Assembly (NCBI RefSeq): GCF_026151205.1
Contig: NC_087072.1
Location: 9,889,169-9,953,168 of the forward strand
Source of the DNA: Bolinopsis microptera
Taxonomy: Eukaryota; Ctenophora; Tentaculata; Lobata; Bolinopsidae
Length of the DNA stretch: 64,000 nucleotides
Reading direction: 5' to 3'
Part shown: positions 12,169-25,500 of the stretch, piece by piece
How the letters are laid out: every line of letters begins with the position of its first letter
Position numbering within the stretch: the stretch's first letter is position 1
Translations under genes and position numbers: made by a program
The notes under the pieces: generated by a model
Database searches by the model: none
Told to the model about the DNA's origin: nothing
Seen by the model: only the letters and a program-made list of their open reading frames with translations

Positions 12169-13208
12169 TTACCATTTCATATTAATAGTTACAGTGTAGA
12201 CTGTAGATAGCATTTTAGGTAGGTAGTTGTTATATCGTTTACAATTTAGATATATTATAATTTCACGGACAGTATTGTACTAGGAATAATTAGTATGTTG
12301 TAGTTTATCATGTTACAATTTACACAGTCGAGAAAGTTTATGTAATTGTATGTTGGCTTTGCAGCCTTGAGAACCTTTATGATTTTATTATTATGAGCAT
12401 TTTCTGCTGGGATCAGGATAAATTCCATTTTAAATAGTTCAGTTTTTAAGCAATTATTGATTAAACGATGTATTATTAAAGCAAAGTGTCTCATTTGTCA
12501 CGTATATCTGAAGTCAGATCCATTATTATGCGAACACTGGTGGTCGTCCTGGTAAGATTTTCGTAACTCAATTTAATTCCTGTATTCCTATTAATACTGT
12601 TTTTCTATCCATGGATTTACTTGGATAACTAAATTGTAGATGCATTATCGGACCCACAATCGGGAATGTTTGAGTGAAGCCCTGACTTGCTCAATTAAAG
12701 GATCTCGTGTATTGGTGAGATGAAAATAACTAAGCAAGAAACCTGTCTTCCTATAGCCTAACTGTTTAAATATGTTTGAGCTGCCGGATGTTAACAAGTA
12801 GCAGAGTGAATCGTAGATTTCAAATCTTCGACTCGACCAGTCGACCTAATATTTAAAACTCACGTTGCGCGCGCGGCGCGGCGAGTTAGGAGTCATTTTG
12901 CGCAGATTGATCAAAGTTTAATTCTTGTGCGTCCTCCATCAATATTGAAAATTTCCGTCGTCTGTCCCATGACTCAGCACTGGCTCGAGGGAACTCTTAC
13001 ACCCGTGATCAGTGATCATACTACCTATCTGGCCCCTTAGCCCATAGAATATAACGAGGCATCGAATGTTCAACGAAAACAGATCATTTCAACATACTGC
13101 AATTTCTTCGACATTATACTCATATATTCATAAGATGAATGTTTATATTACACATCAACCAACGACTCGTGAGTCGACATCAAAAGCAGGGCTAAGTAAA
13201 TATTATAA
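12169..13208. other. 3' flank and intergenic; small GC-rich patch
   Basis: Probable 3' UTR of the preceding gene, then intergenic DNA. A CpG-dense patch at about 12865-12885 (TTGCGCGCGCGGCGCGGCGA) stands out from the AT-rich surroundings. No gene is recognised. Confidence 0.4.
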
Positions 13209-13312
13209 ATTAATGGGGGGGGTGTCATGTCCGTCTATGTCCGCCTATGTCCTGTCCTTTTTGGATTCTATGAGACAACGGACGTGTTTTTTGGGACACG
13301 GACGGACACAGA

Positions 13313-13410
13313 CGGACATTGGCGGACTCGGACGGACATTGGCGGACTCGGACGGACATTTGCGGACCCGGACGGACATTGGCGGACTCGGACGGACATT
13401 GGTGGATATT
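13313..13410 (+). repeat. 20-bp tandem array inside the TIR element
   Basis: About five copies of GGACGGACATTGGCGGACTC. The reverse complement resembles the 10-bp unit at the other end of the element, so both arrays probably grew from the terminal sequence. Confidence 0.85.
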
Positions 13411-13414
13411 AGCT

Positions 13415-15620
13415 CAGGAGGAGGAGGACTCAGGAGGAGGACTGAGGAGGACTGAGAAGGAGGAGGACTGAAGAGTACTGAAGAGTACTGAGGAGGATGG
13501 CTGAGGAGGATGGCTGAGGAGGATGACTGAGGAGGATGACTGAGAGGGAGGAGGAGGATCAGGAAGACCCAGGAGGAGGAGGAGGAGGAGGACCCAGAAG
13601 GAGGACCTCGGAGGAGGAGGAGGAGAACTGAGGAGGCAGGATGACTCAGGAGGAGGAGGACTCAGGAGGATGACTGAGGAGGACTGAGGAGGATGGCTGA
13701 GGAGGATGGCTGAGGAGGATGACTGAGAGGGAGGAGGAGGAGGAAGAGGAGGAAGAGGACTGAGGAGGAGGAGAAGGACTGAGGAGGAGAAGGAGGACCC
13801 AGGAGGAGGGGGACCCAGGAGGAGGAGGACCCAGGAGGAGGGGGACCCAGGAGGAGGAGGACCCAGGAGGAGGACCCAGGAAAAGGCCAAAGGAGGAGGA
13901 GGAGGACTGGGGAGGAGGAGGACTGTTGAGGACTGATAAGGAAAACTGAGGACGAGGAGGAGGAGTAGGAGGAGGACTAAGGAGGGGAGGAGGAAGAGGA
14001 CTGGGGAGGATCAGGAAGACCCAGGAGGAGGACCCAGAAGGAGGAGGACCCAGGAGGACCCAGGAGGAGGAGGAGGACTGAGGAGGACTGCGGAGGAGGA
14101 CTGACGATGACTGAGAAGGAGGAGGACTGAGGAGTACTGAGGAGGATGGCTGAGGAGGATGACTGAGTCACTGAGAAGGAGGAGGAGGACTCAGGAGGAG
14201 GACTCAGGAGGAAGAGGAGGAGGAGGACTTAGGAGAAATGAGAAGGAGGACTCAGGAGAACTGAGGAGGAGGAGGAGGACTAAATAGGAGGAGGAGGAGA
14301 AGGAGGGGGACTGGGAGAGGACTGAGGAGGAGGAGGACTGATGAGAAGGATGAGGAGGAGGACTGAGGAGGAGGACTGAGGACCGAGGGGGAAGAGGAGG
14401 AGGATGAAGAGGAGGAGGAGGACTGAGGAGGAGGACTGAGGAGGACTGAGGAGGATGGCTGAGGAGGATGACTGAGAGGGAAGAGGAGGAGGAGGAGGAG
14501 GAGGACTGAGGAGGACTGCGGAGGAGGACTGACGATGACTGAGAAGGAGGAGGACTGAGGAGTACTGAGGAGGATGGCTGAGGAGGATGACTGAGAGGGA
14601 GGAGGAGGAGGACTCAGGAGGAGGACTCAGGAGGAAGAGGAGGAGGAGGACTTAGGAGAAATGAGAAGGAGGACTCAGGAGAACTGAGGAGGAGGAGGAG
14701 GAGGAGGACTAAATAGGGGGAGGAGAAGGAGGGGGACTGGGAGAGGACTGAGGAGGAGGAGGACTGATGAGACTCAGGAGGAGGAGGACTCAGGAGGACT
14801 GAGAAGGAGGACTGACGATGACTGAGAAGGAGGAGGACTGAGGAGTACTGAGGAAGATGGCTGAGGAGGATAGCTGAGGAGGATGGCTGAGGAGGATGAC
14901 TAAGAGGGAGGAGGAGGAGGACTTAGGAGGAGGACTCAGGAGGAAGAGGAGGAGGAGGACTCAGGAGGAGGACTTAGGAGAAATGAGAAGGAGGACTGAG
15001 GAGAACTGAGGAGGAGGAGGAGGAGGAGGAGGACTGAATAGGAGGAGGAGAAGGAGGGGGACTGGGAGAGGACTGAGGAGGAGGAGGACTGATGAGAAGG
15101 ATGCAGATGAGGAGGAGGACTGAGGAGGAGGACTGAGGACCGAGGAGGAAGAGGAGGAGGATGAAGAGGAAGAGGAGGACTGAGGAGGAGGACTGAGGAG
15201 GAGGACTGAGGAGGACTGAGGAGGATGGCTGAGGAAGATGACTGAGAGGGAAGAGGAAGAGGAGGACTGAGGAGGAGGAGGAGGAGGACTGAATAGGAGG
15301 AGGACTGAATAGGAGGAGGAGGAGGGGGACTGGGGGAGGACTGAGGAGGAGGATGGAGGACTGAGGATAAGGATGAGGAGGAGGACTGAGGAGGACTGAG
15401 GACTGAGGAGGAAGAGGAGGAGGATGAAGAAGTGGAGGAGGACCCAGGAGGAGGACTGAGGAGGAAGAGGAGGACTGGGTAGGAGGAGGACTGATGAGGA
15501 GGACTGAGGACGAGGAGGACGAGGAGGAGGAGTAGGAGGAGGACTGAGGAGGGGAGGAGGAAGAGGACTGAGGAAGATCAGGAAGACCCAGGAGGAGGAG
15601 GAAGAGTAGGAGGAGGAAGC
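13415..15620 (+). repeat. 2.2-kb purine-strand (GGA)-rich satellite
   Basis: Almost pure purine plus strand built from GAGGA, GACTGA and GATGGCTGA words. Higher-order structure is present: blocks carrying CTGACGATGACTGAGAAGGA recur at 14101, 14529 and 14812, and blocks with AAATGAGAAGGAGGAC recur nearby. Long open frames on the minus strand (Ser/Pro/Leu-rich) are by-products of the triplet repeat, not genes. Such tracts can form triplexes and stall polymerases. Confidence 0.9.
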
Positions 15621-15771
15621 ATCTAAATGTTATTTCCATTTTTGTCCGTTTTTGTCCGCTCTATTTTTGTCCTTTTTGAAAATATAGGGTACCGAACGGA
15701 CAAAAAACATGATCCCCCTATAACAGCAAAAATTGAACATTTTATTTAGCAATTTAGGTGTCCATTAATGT

Positions 15772-15862
15772 CCGCTAATGTCCGTCTATGTCCGCCTATG
15801 TCCGTCTATGTCCGCCTATGTCCGCCTATGTCCGCCTATGTCCGCCTATGTCCGCCTATGTC
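15772..15862 (+). repeat. 10-bp tandem array TCCGCCTATG
   Basis: About nine or ten copies of TCCGCCTATG/TCCGTCTATG leading into the right end of the TIR element. Confidence 0.85.
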
Positions 15863-15925
15863 CTGTCCTTTTTGGATTCTATGAGACAAGCGGACATAGA
15901 CGGACGTGACACCCCCCCCATTAAT

Positions 15926-16585
15926 GATGTATTAATTTATACTCTTATATAATAGATTTAAGATAAAGTGCCCTCTTAAAGTTGATATGCCATTAAAATT
16001 GCATTTAAGAACGAAAGAGATAAAAATTAGATTTTGGTTTTAAAAGATAATATAACTGGGTCTCAAGTAAGAATTAAATATAAATTCTAAAATTATCAAA
16101 AGACATAAGGTAAAACCTCAATAGTAGATAGAAGCACTGTGAACCAAGTTCAGCTAAACATGCCCATCTCACAAATTCCAACTTAAATCTACAACTTTTT
16201 ACATGCCCGTACTATATCTATTATACAAGTTATCATCGTGAAATGAGTATTTTTTGAAACTCGCATAATCTGAAACCAAACAATATATTTCTGAACCAAT
16301 CCCATATCATAAATCTGAGCAAACACTTATCACCCACATGTGTGCTTATCGGTAGAATACGATAAGGTATCGTGGTCGAAACTTGAAAACTGAATTGACT
16401 TTAAATCTCCATGATTCATCCAGTTCATATCAGGCTTGTTTCATGTGGGTTCTAACGACAACTCATCATAACAGCTGATGTAAAGTTTACAGAAGTGATC
16501 GGGTCAGACATTCAACCAAACTTTCGACCAATTGTTTTCTTCCGATGAGTACACATCCGGATCAATCCCCTTTAAATACAACCCC
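15926..16585. other. 3' flank of the kelch-like gene
   Basis: AT-rich, no separate gene. It probably contains the 3' UTR of the minus-strand kelch-like gene that ends at 16586. Confidence 0.4.
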
Positions 16586-19500
16586 TCAAATTTCTGATCG
16601 CCTGACTTTGACAGAGTCTAGTATTTTACTTGGAATGTCAACAATGCACACTCCCACACTACTTCGTCTCATACTCATACTGGCGACTGATATCCACTGT
16701 CCCGCTACGAGGTCGTATCTGAAACAAGCTTTTGTGAGTTTCAAGATATTCAAAAAATAAGGCCATTATCATAATATGTTTTATCATAATATGATACCTA
16801 TGATCATATATTATGGTCATTCGCAGTTATGGTCATTTGCAGTTATCTGAATCCGTGCCGACAATTATTTCAATTTCTACACAGCATAATACTTCGGACA
16901 ATTTGGTACTTTTTCATTATTCTCAGACTCATCTAACGATTCTCAGGAAATGTGAGATTTTAAAATATAAAAAATCAAAGAACAAAGTGCCGGTGGCAAA
17001 GAAAAGTGGCGGTGGAAAAACATACTTTTCGCTGAATCGTATTTCTAAGTAAACTCTAATATAAACCTCCCAGAAAGCTATCCATATTTCCCACATAAAT
17101 TGCTCTATATTAGAAAAGCCCTTCACCACACGATGAAACAACTGTCTCGAGTATATCCATTACATCACCCTCAGCTTCTAACGTTCCATGCTACCATGCT
17201 TACTAAGTTTCAAGCAATAAATCTCTGTCAGCCGTCCCTAATTTCTAAATTAATAATCTTTAGGAGAGCCTGTTTTTACTTGATTCATTATTTCCAAGTG
17301 CAACATGAGCGCAGTATCAATATGACACTGGGGCAGAACTTCTTGCACCTTATTACTTCACTTAGGGTATGAATTGAAGCTGTGATTTGTCAGTGCTATT
17401 TAATGTGGCCTCTAATTTCCAGAATCTCTGACGCAAGTCCCCTTGATAATTTAGTCTTCCAACAGATCTGACGTAAGCATCACATGCATGATTTCATAGA
17501 CGCCCTATTAGAGAACATAATGAAACCAAAAATAAAACTAAAAGTGCAAACATCTGTGAATTGAGAAAATAAAGGAAAAAAACTAACTTTTCGACTGTAT
17601 TGAGAGAGCTGCATCCGTCGTTCCCGCCCACAGCGTAGAGCGCGCCGTCCACCACAGCAATATCAACTGCACTGCGAGACGTGTGCATTGGCTCCAACCA
17701 CCTCCACTTTCCTTCTCGAGTATCGTATCTGAAAAAAGGAGGAGTAAAAAAATCCACCTTAAATAAATGAATAATGAGGGTTACACCTGATACATTTCAT
17801 ATTATAAATAAGTGATAACAAACTAAGCAATCAAAACATCATGTTTTAAACAAACCTCTCCACAGAACTGAGACTAGTACAGCCATCATTACCTCCCACC
17901 ACATACACACATGAGTCGAGTGCTATAACACCGGCACCTGAGCGCTGGGAGTGCATCTGATTCACTGTATACCTGAGATATATACAGTCGTTAGTTTTTA
18001 GAATATACAGTCGTAAGCTTTAAGAATATATCTAATGAGCTGTAAATTATTTAACTGTGAAGCAAGATTACATCCCAGCTGCGCTGCAGTGTCAGGGGTT
18101 TAAGGGTCCCTGGGTTGGAGCCAGATAGATAGATGCCTATAGAGTTAGAATAATTTCGGAAATCCTTACCATTTTTCCCTGTCTGGATGGAACATTTCCA
18201 CAGTACTAAGATGAGAAGTTCCGTCAAAGCCGCCCACTGCGTAGATCTGCTTATCAGAGGTGACTGCGCGTACGTAGCGCCGCTTTGTTGTCATTACTGG
18301 TGCCGCCATCCACACCTGACAGAACTTAGGTTCAGTTTGGTTTTCAGTGTAACTCAGCGAATAAATTATATATCCTGAACCGTTATCTGTTTATATGTCC
18401 ATATTTTTAATGTGAGATAATAAATAAATACCAAATAATGGATATGTAATTTATCATATCATATTCTGGATGTGACTAATTTAATTCCACTCTTGCTAAA
18501 GTTGAGCACCTTTTGGAAAACCGTCCAACGGCAATATTAGATGATTATGGCGATGCCCACCATTCGATCTCAAACTTTTCAAAAGTATTCTAACTTTATT
18601 TTCAACAATTTGTCGAACATTCAGAGTTCTCCTCTCTTGTAGTTAAAACACTAATCAGAGAGGAGTAAACTACAACAATTCATTAGCATGATCTATATAT
18701 TCTCCCTGGAACAATCTTATATATATAGTAACTCAATGAGGTTGTCTCATTAGCCAAGGGGGAAGGATGAGAGGGTAAACTAGAGACTCAAGAGAGGACA
18801 AAGGATGTAGCTTACACATTATGGCGGCCTCTATTACCTCTCGTATGCAGATAGCAGGCACCGGCGATGGTGATCTATTGTTAGTTTGTTAAATTATAAT
18901 GATCCATGTTCCCGCACAAACTCGGGGTATGGATAGAGCTCCTCTTTTTCACGTACGAGTTACACTAACAATAACACGTTCTAGCACACACACCATTACA
19001 CGGACATGCTAGCTACCATATCAATATCCACTACCCTCTCTACTTCTAGATATAATTATAATAACTCACATACAGACTCTATGCTATTAGTGCTGCTACA
19101 GTCAGACTATGAGACTGTAGCACTGTGCTATTATTACTGCTAAAGTCAGTTGTAGCACTGTGCTATTATTGCTGCTAAAGTCAGTTGTAGCACTGTGCTA
19201 TTATTGCTGCTAAAGTCAGTTGTAGCACTGTGCTATTATTGCTGCTAAAGTCAGTTGTAGCACTGTGCTATTATTGCTGCTAAAGTCAGTTGTAGCACTG
19301 TGCTATTATTGCTGCTAAAGTCAGTTGTAGCACTGTGCTATTATTGCTGCTAAAGTCAGTTGTAGCACTGTGTTATTATTGCTGCTAAAGTCAGTTGTAG
19401 CACTGTGCTATTATTGCTGCTAAAGTCAGTTGTAGCACTGTGCTATTATTGCTGCTAAAGTCAGTTGTAGCACTGTGCTATTATTGCTGCTAAAGTCAGT

Positions 19501-22500
19501 TGTAGCACTGTGTTATTATTGCTGCTAAAGTCAGTTGTAGCACTGTGCTATTATTGCTGCTAAAGTCAGTTGTAGCACTGTGCTATTATTGCTGCTAAAG
19601 TCAGTTGTAGCACTGTGCTATTATTGCTGCTAAAGTCAGTTGTAGCACTGTGCTATTATTGCTGCTAAAGTCAGTTGTAGCACTGTGCTATTATTGCTGC
19701 TAAAGTCAGTTGTAGCACTGTGCTATTATTGCTGCTAAAGTCAGTTGTAGCACTGTGCTATTATTGCTGCTAAAGTCAGTTGTAGCACTGTGCTATTATT
19801 GCTGCTAAAGTCAGTTGTAGCACTGTGCTATTACACAGACTGTTTGCGCTCCAGTGTGTAACTCACTTCTGCTGCAGCTCTAATGTTATACACTGGACAC
19901 ACTGAGACGCAAAGTCCAATGAGTTTTAAAATAATATCTAGCTTGTATTGTACTGGTAACATAAAATTATCAGTATCAGCCGCAAGCCAGCAGCTGCATG
20001 CTCTCTGAAACCAGCGGTGCGGCTAATGGAGATACACATAATCTATTATTGGGGCTCTAGAAGTATTGGCTTATTGAACCGCTAAAATCAGGGTCTGGAC
20101 TCACTAGACATAATCACTCGCAAGAGACTTGATACGAGGAGGTTGGGGCCTAATCCTCCGTTAGAGGATGCTGATGCTAACAGAATATTTTCACAAAACA
20201 CGCGAGCACACGTGATAATGGATATCATGTTGAGTGTTGACGCTGCTGCTGGGATGATATCTTGATCTGCGCTGGTAGTTATAGTCGAGTAACCATCGTA
20301 TCTCATTACACTTCATGATGAGTTCACACAGGGACATTACCACTGTGATTACAGTTCACTACATTACACTACTTAAATCATACGGGTAATAAGATCAACA
20401 TGGCCCCAGGACCAGGGAGGGAGAGTACATGGTCAGATGCGCTCACTGGTTTACAAGCGGCTGGTTTGTGCGTCATTGGTGGTGCAGTGGTGCAATCATT
20501 GTTGATTGTACAAATGCAGGTCTCTTTGGATAGCATTAAATTTCATTCTGTTTAAGAGGGCAATAATCGAGTTGTGTTCAAAATTGCCTCGAGATTAGGG
20601 AATTACAAATGAAATAATACATAGTGATAAATATCGATACTGATAAGACGGAATTGAAGACCATCATATCACCAACTTGTAAGCTGATAGGATAATTTCT
20701 GTGCCCACTGAAAAGCTGCACAGATGAGCGGGTGAATTTGAATTATGAGCTACCTTAATACCGTGTGGTTTAAACAGTGCAGTGAAAACAAGTTATGTTT
20801 AACAGTACACGTGCTGTAAAAGGCAATAAGGTGAATTGAGTAGTGTAATAACAAGATAATATTAACAGTTTATGTTTAAAGAACAGGGCTGTTATAGGAT
20901 TATGTGGCAATGTCAATATAAAGAGAAGAAACTTCTAATAAACCTACCTAATGCTAATATACAGACTGGCTAAAGAATGTAAAATGAAGCGACAAATAGC
21001 AAAAAATGTAGCAAAAAGGAACCCACCTCCATATAAGGATCGTATCTCTCCATGTAGTCCAGACAAGTGTATCCATCATATCCTCCCAAAGCGTACATTA
21101 TACCATCCAGCTCTGTTATCCCTACACAACTCCTCCTGATTGTCATGGAGGGGGCTGCTGTCCACTCGTTCACCTGAAATGGAACCGTCGTCAGTAAAAT
21201 ACAAACACACAGTTTTTATTGTTGATGTGAACACATTGCGTTCACATTTAAGAAAACGGTCAACCAAACTTCTTAAATTTCATTTTATATGGGGTATTTT
21301 TCCAACAGTGTCCATTTTATGTGCCCAGTCCCTTCCATTCTATCAATTCTGAAACTAATCTAATCTTATGGTGCTTATGTATGTAACTTCTTTTAGTCCT
21401 CTTGTTCTGATCCGTAACTTAAATCTGCTTTTGTGTTTTTTGTTGCTGTGTACGTGTTTTTATGCATGTATTTATTTTCTCAAGCTCGTTTCTTCGCATG
21501 TTTTATCGAGACAAGCATGACAAGTGGCAGCTCAGTTCCTATTTTGAAACAGTAGTAAAAAAACAGCTAGTTCACATCTTTGGCACGCCGACTATCAATT
21601 ATGTATCATCACGTTTTTCAGATCTGATCATGCAGATTGATCGATAAAATATAGTTTTGTCCAATTACTTTTAAAACTTTTCGATCGATACACATGTTAA
21701 GTTTTGAAGAGCTCAAACAATATGTCAGGATGCAACTGCCATGTATTTATTCGCTTTCAACTAACGTACAAATACATGCATAATTTTAAGGAAGCTTCTA
21801 GAATGATTGTTGGTCACTTCACTGAAAGACTTTGATCTTACACTTTACTATTAGATAAACATTATTAAGTTCCAGATAATAATGATGAATGAGAACAACA
21901 AGCATTATATGTAATGAAGGTCGTGTAGAGATATTTATATTAATTACAGCGTTGGCACACGCTGCGTTCTAAATATTATATGGGTAAGATTTTAGGACAA
22001 TTTCAACAAATCATTCGTGATATTGTGATTCTTTGTAAGATTTACGAGTAAAATGACTTGTTTTATTGTGTTTTAGAAAAAAATAGGAAGGATAAGATCC
22101 TGATTCTGGCAGGTCTGCAAAATTCTATTTCCTTGTAATTCTTGCAAATTCTATTTCCTTGTACCACTCATTCTTCTTTAACGTTAATCGAATCTGGTGA
22201 TGACTCTAATAGAATTAGGAATATGTACATGACCCATCAGGATAAGAGTTTTTCAGAATTGGTTGTAAAGAGACTAACGAGCTTGAACATGAAATCTTGT
22301 TATTTGATCAATAATCAGTTTAGAAAGGAAATCTAGACGATCTGAAAGCACATACAAAAGCTGAATTTGATTCATTCATCACTTAGTCTTATCCTGTAAA
22401 GTGTAATTTTATTTCGTGAAAGTTTTCGGTCATCGACCTAAAACTTCCTACACAAACAATGAACATCACCTTATTATAGTTTGGAAACTTCCTGAATCTA

Positions 22501-25500
22501 TAAATACGCTCAAGTTGATTAAAGAAGCCATGACCCAAGAGTCCAGACCACCTTTGACGTGATAGCCATTACCAACCAGGCCGAACTGATTACAGATCCA
22601 TTATTTGATGGGATAAATCAATTTAATTGTAATTAGAAGCTGTGCCATATGATCTGTACCACGGACCTGGTGTTTACCACCGGCCCATAATCTAATCAAC
22701 TAATCGTAATCCTCGACAAAACAGACACCTTCACAACAATGTATCCGACTAAAGATGTTATATAGCAGAGTCTTGTGACTCATACTCACGGAAGGGTTGT
22801 ATTTTTCCATGGAGAGAAGGTGGATAGCTCCGTCGTAGCCTCCAGTTGAGTACACAAATCCGTCAAGTTCCAGGACACCCGCACGTGCGCGCGGCGTGGA
22901 CATCTGCGAAACACGATACCACGTGTCGTCAGTTATAGAGTAACACTCACACTCACAGTGTGTTGTGAATTGGGATCCTCCACCAATAGCCATCATTGTG
23001 GGTATGTGATCTGGTTTCTTTCTTGCTATCGTTCCTGGGAGAGTATAATATTAATGTGAACTGTTTGTTTTTCTAAACTTTTAATTGAATGAGCTAACAA
23101 AATAAGTTCTCACAAAGACTTTTTAAAAGGACACCCAGATAAATCACTCTAAACGCCCCTCATCTTATTACAGCGTTACTAAATCAGTTGGCAAATGCAT
23201 TCAGACTCTCAGCACATTAAATCACACTCTAAATTTAAAACCAAAATCGAATTTTCCTTATTTCACCCCCGGTGAGTAAAGCATATTCATGATTAAAAAC
23301 AACAAACCTAATCGACTACTTACAGTCCACCGGAGTAAAAACAAACTGGAAAATCACAAACTTTTAAAGACCTTAAACAAAGTTAAAAGCTCACCAAAAT
23401 GTTGCATGGAGCTCCGATGTCTAGGTTGCATCTGATACCTCATAGCCTGCATCAGCAAGTCTTTAATCTTTACGTCCACGATATCTCCGATAGCTTCCAG
23501 CACTTCTCCCAGGAGGACTGAGGAGGGAAGGAGGGAGAGCTTAACGTAACTCAAAACATCTGCTAGGTTACTAACTCTTTTTATAGGGTCCTTGTTGTAC
23601 CACTTCATAGCTGCTTCAAACAAAACTCGTTCACTTGCCACGTTCAGTTTATCCATTGACAGGAACTGGAAAAGGAAATGATGGTTAAAAATACTCGATG
23701 ATTTAGCTAAATATTAGTAAAACAAGTCTAAGAATTTGTCTCACCATCATTGTCTGTAATGTGGCCTGCCTGGATAAAAATATTTTCATAAAACATACTC
23801 ATTACCCCACATTGGTTACAATATTTTTGTTATTTTAACTTTAATACCTCTATAATACTGCCAGCAGGAAGTTGTACGAACTCATCTCCCTTCATACACA
23901 CTTCATAGAAGTTCCTCTGAATGAACCGCCTCGCTGTGGCTAGTAACGATTCACAGTGGTGTTTGTCTGAAAAATAATATAGAATTATTATTAACTACAT
24001 GAAAAGCAACCTGAGAAATTTTTGAAAATGACGATAATGATATGCATGGATAGACCTTATATTGTTCTACGTCATAAAACTCATTAATTTACAATAACTC
24101 TGGCGTCGTTATTGACCAACAACGTGTTTAAAAAAACGCAAAAGAAATAAGATGAAATAATGTCCTTCGTACCAGCAAAGAGGTAAAATCCGAGACAGTT
24201 TGATATAGAGAGATGTTGTTCGAGGAACACGCCACACTGGTCCACTACATAGTCTAATTGTAACATCCTGGCTGCTGGTAACAACTCCTGTACGTTCTCC
24301 TCACAGATCGTCACCTGAGCAGATACAAGGGTTACTTGGGAGTACAGTAGGGTTTGTGGTTATTCAGGATAAACTTTTGAAAAGGAGTTGACTAACACAG
24401 AGTTAATATAAGTATAATCATACGCAGTTTTGGATCAGTAAGCGAATTCTGGTTCAATTTTTTTGAGGAATCAAGTAATAACCTCATCCAATGCCAAATC
24501 CATGGCCAAATCCATAGTCGTGCACCTCCAGAAATATATGAGTTTAAATTATAAGTAGGATTCGCAGAAAATAGAGCAATCATGTGCTAGAACGATACTC
24601 AAAAACTCGAAGAATGCAGATTGCAACAGGTAACGTCGTTAAGTACAAATGACCGCTACCCAAGCTTGGTATGTGCCTTGGATCGTCCAGTGGGGACATG
24701 ATTTGCATAATGTAATCACCAACTATTTACCATAATTTCTACTTGCTGTTGTAGTGAGTTACACCTTCAAGTACAGAACATTATATCATTAGCCAGGCCC
24801 GCTATGTCTCTATAATAGGACAGTGAGAGTGAACAGTGAACAACACCACAATAAGATAACAACAAAACAATACCTTGTTTGAGTAAGCGTAGTCTATAAG
24901 AGCCTCCACGGCACCAGCATCAACATCGTACAAAGAGACCTTGTCCTGCTTACTCTCTGCTAAGTTACTGGTGAACATGGCCCGGAAGTAGGGGGAACAT
25001 GAGGATAGCACTATTCTGTGCGCCTGAAATGATATCGTCAGATCTTGATAATTAACGAATAATGTTATAAATGTTCATAGTCAATCACATAGTCTTGCTA
25101 TTGCTTTAAGGTTTGTTAAAAAAAGTCAACTAGTTCATAAACGGTCCTAAGTTTGCTAAAGTATGCTGAACAGTAATAAGTAACTCACCTCAATCTCTTT
25201 ATCTCCAACTACAATGGTAATGTCACAGAAGAACTTCTTTTCACGGAAGTATTGCATTTCGTCCAACATCTTGCTAGCTTCACTGTCGCTGTGATAGTCT
25301 ATACTACTGGAGTTGTGACGAGGTGAAGTTGATCCAAATGAAGCACTTCTCTTTCTACGGGTCCGCTTGCCACTGCAGACTGAACGGACCGGACTGGTGT
25401 CTGATCTTTCTGATTCAAAGTCGGATCTGAAGAATTCTTCTGAAATTAGAGACTTGTTACCTCTTTCAGAATCCAACGACTTACTCAACCAACTATTCAA

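Larger units (their letters stand above)
13215..15919. mobile_element. TIR-bounded element filled with satellite DNA
   Basis: The two ends are inverted copies of about 30 bases with one mismatch: G8, TGTCA(T/C), GTCCGTCTATGTCCGC. Both abut ATTAAT (13209-13214 and 15920-15925), which is either the target duplication or, being self-complementary, part of the TIR. Inside each end a 40-base block containing CCTATGTCCTGTCCTTTTTG is repeated in direct orientation (13237 and 15848). Next come short tandem arrays (20-bp units at 13313-13410; 10-bp TCCGCCTATG units at 15772-15862). The centre is a GGA-rich satellite. No coding potential: a non-autonomous DNA element. Confidence 0.75.

Noticed and set aside
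13414-15639. Long Ser/Pro/Leu-rich open frames on the minus strand
   Set aside because: They are translations of a GGA-type satellite in an element; no start context, splice sites or non-repetitive sequence.
23741-23765. 25-base micro-exon candidate between BACK exons
   Set aside because: Would shift the frame; exons 23848-23966 and 23395-23665 already join cleanly.
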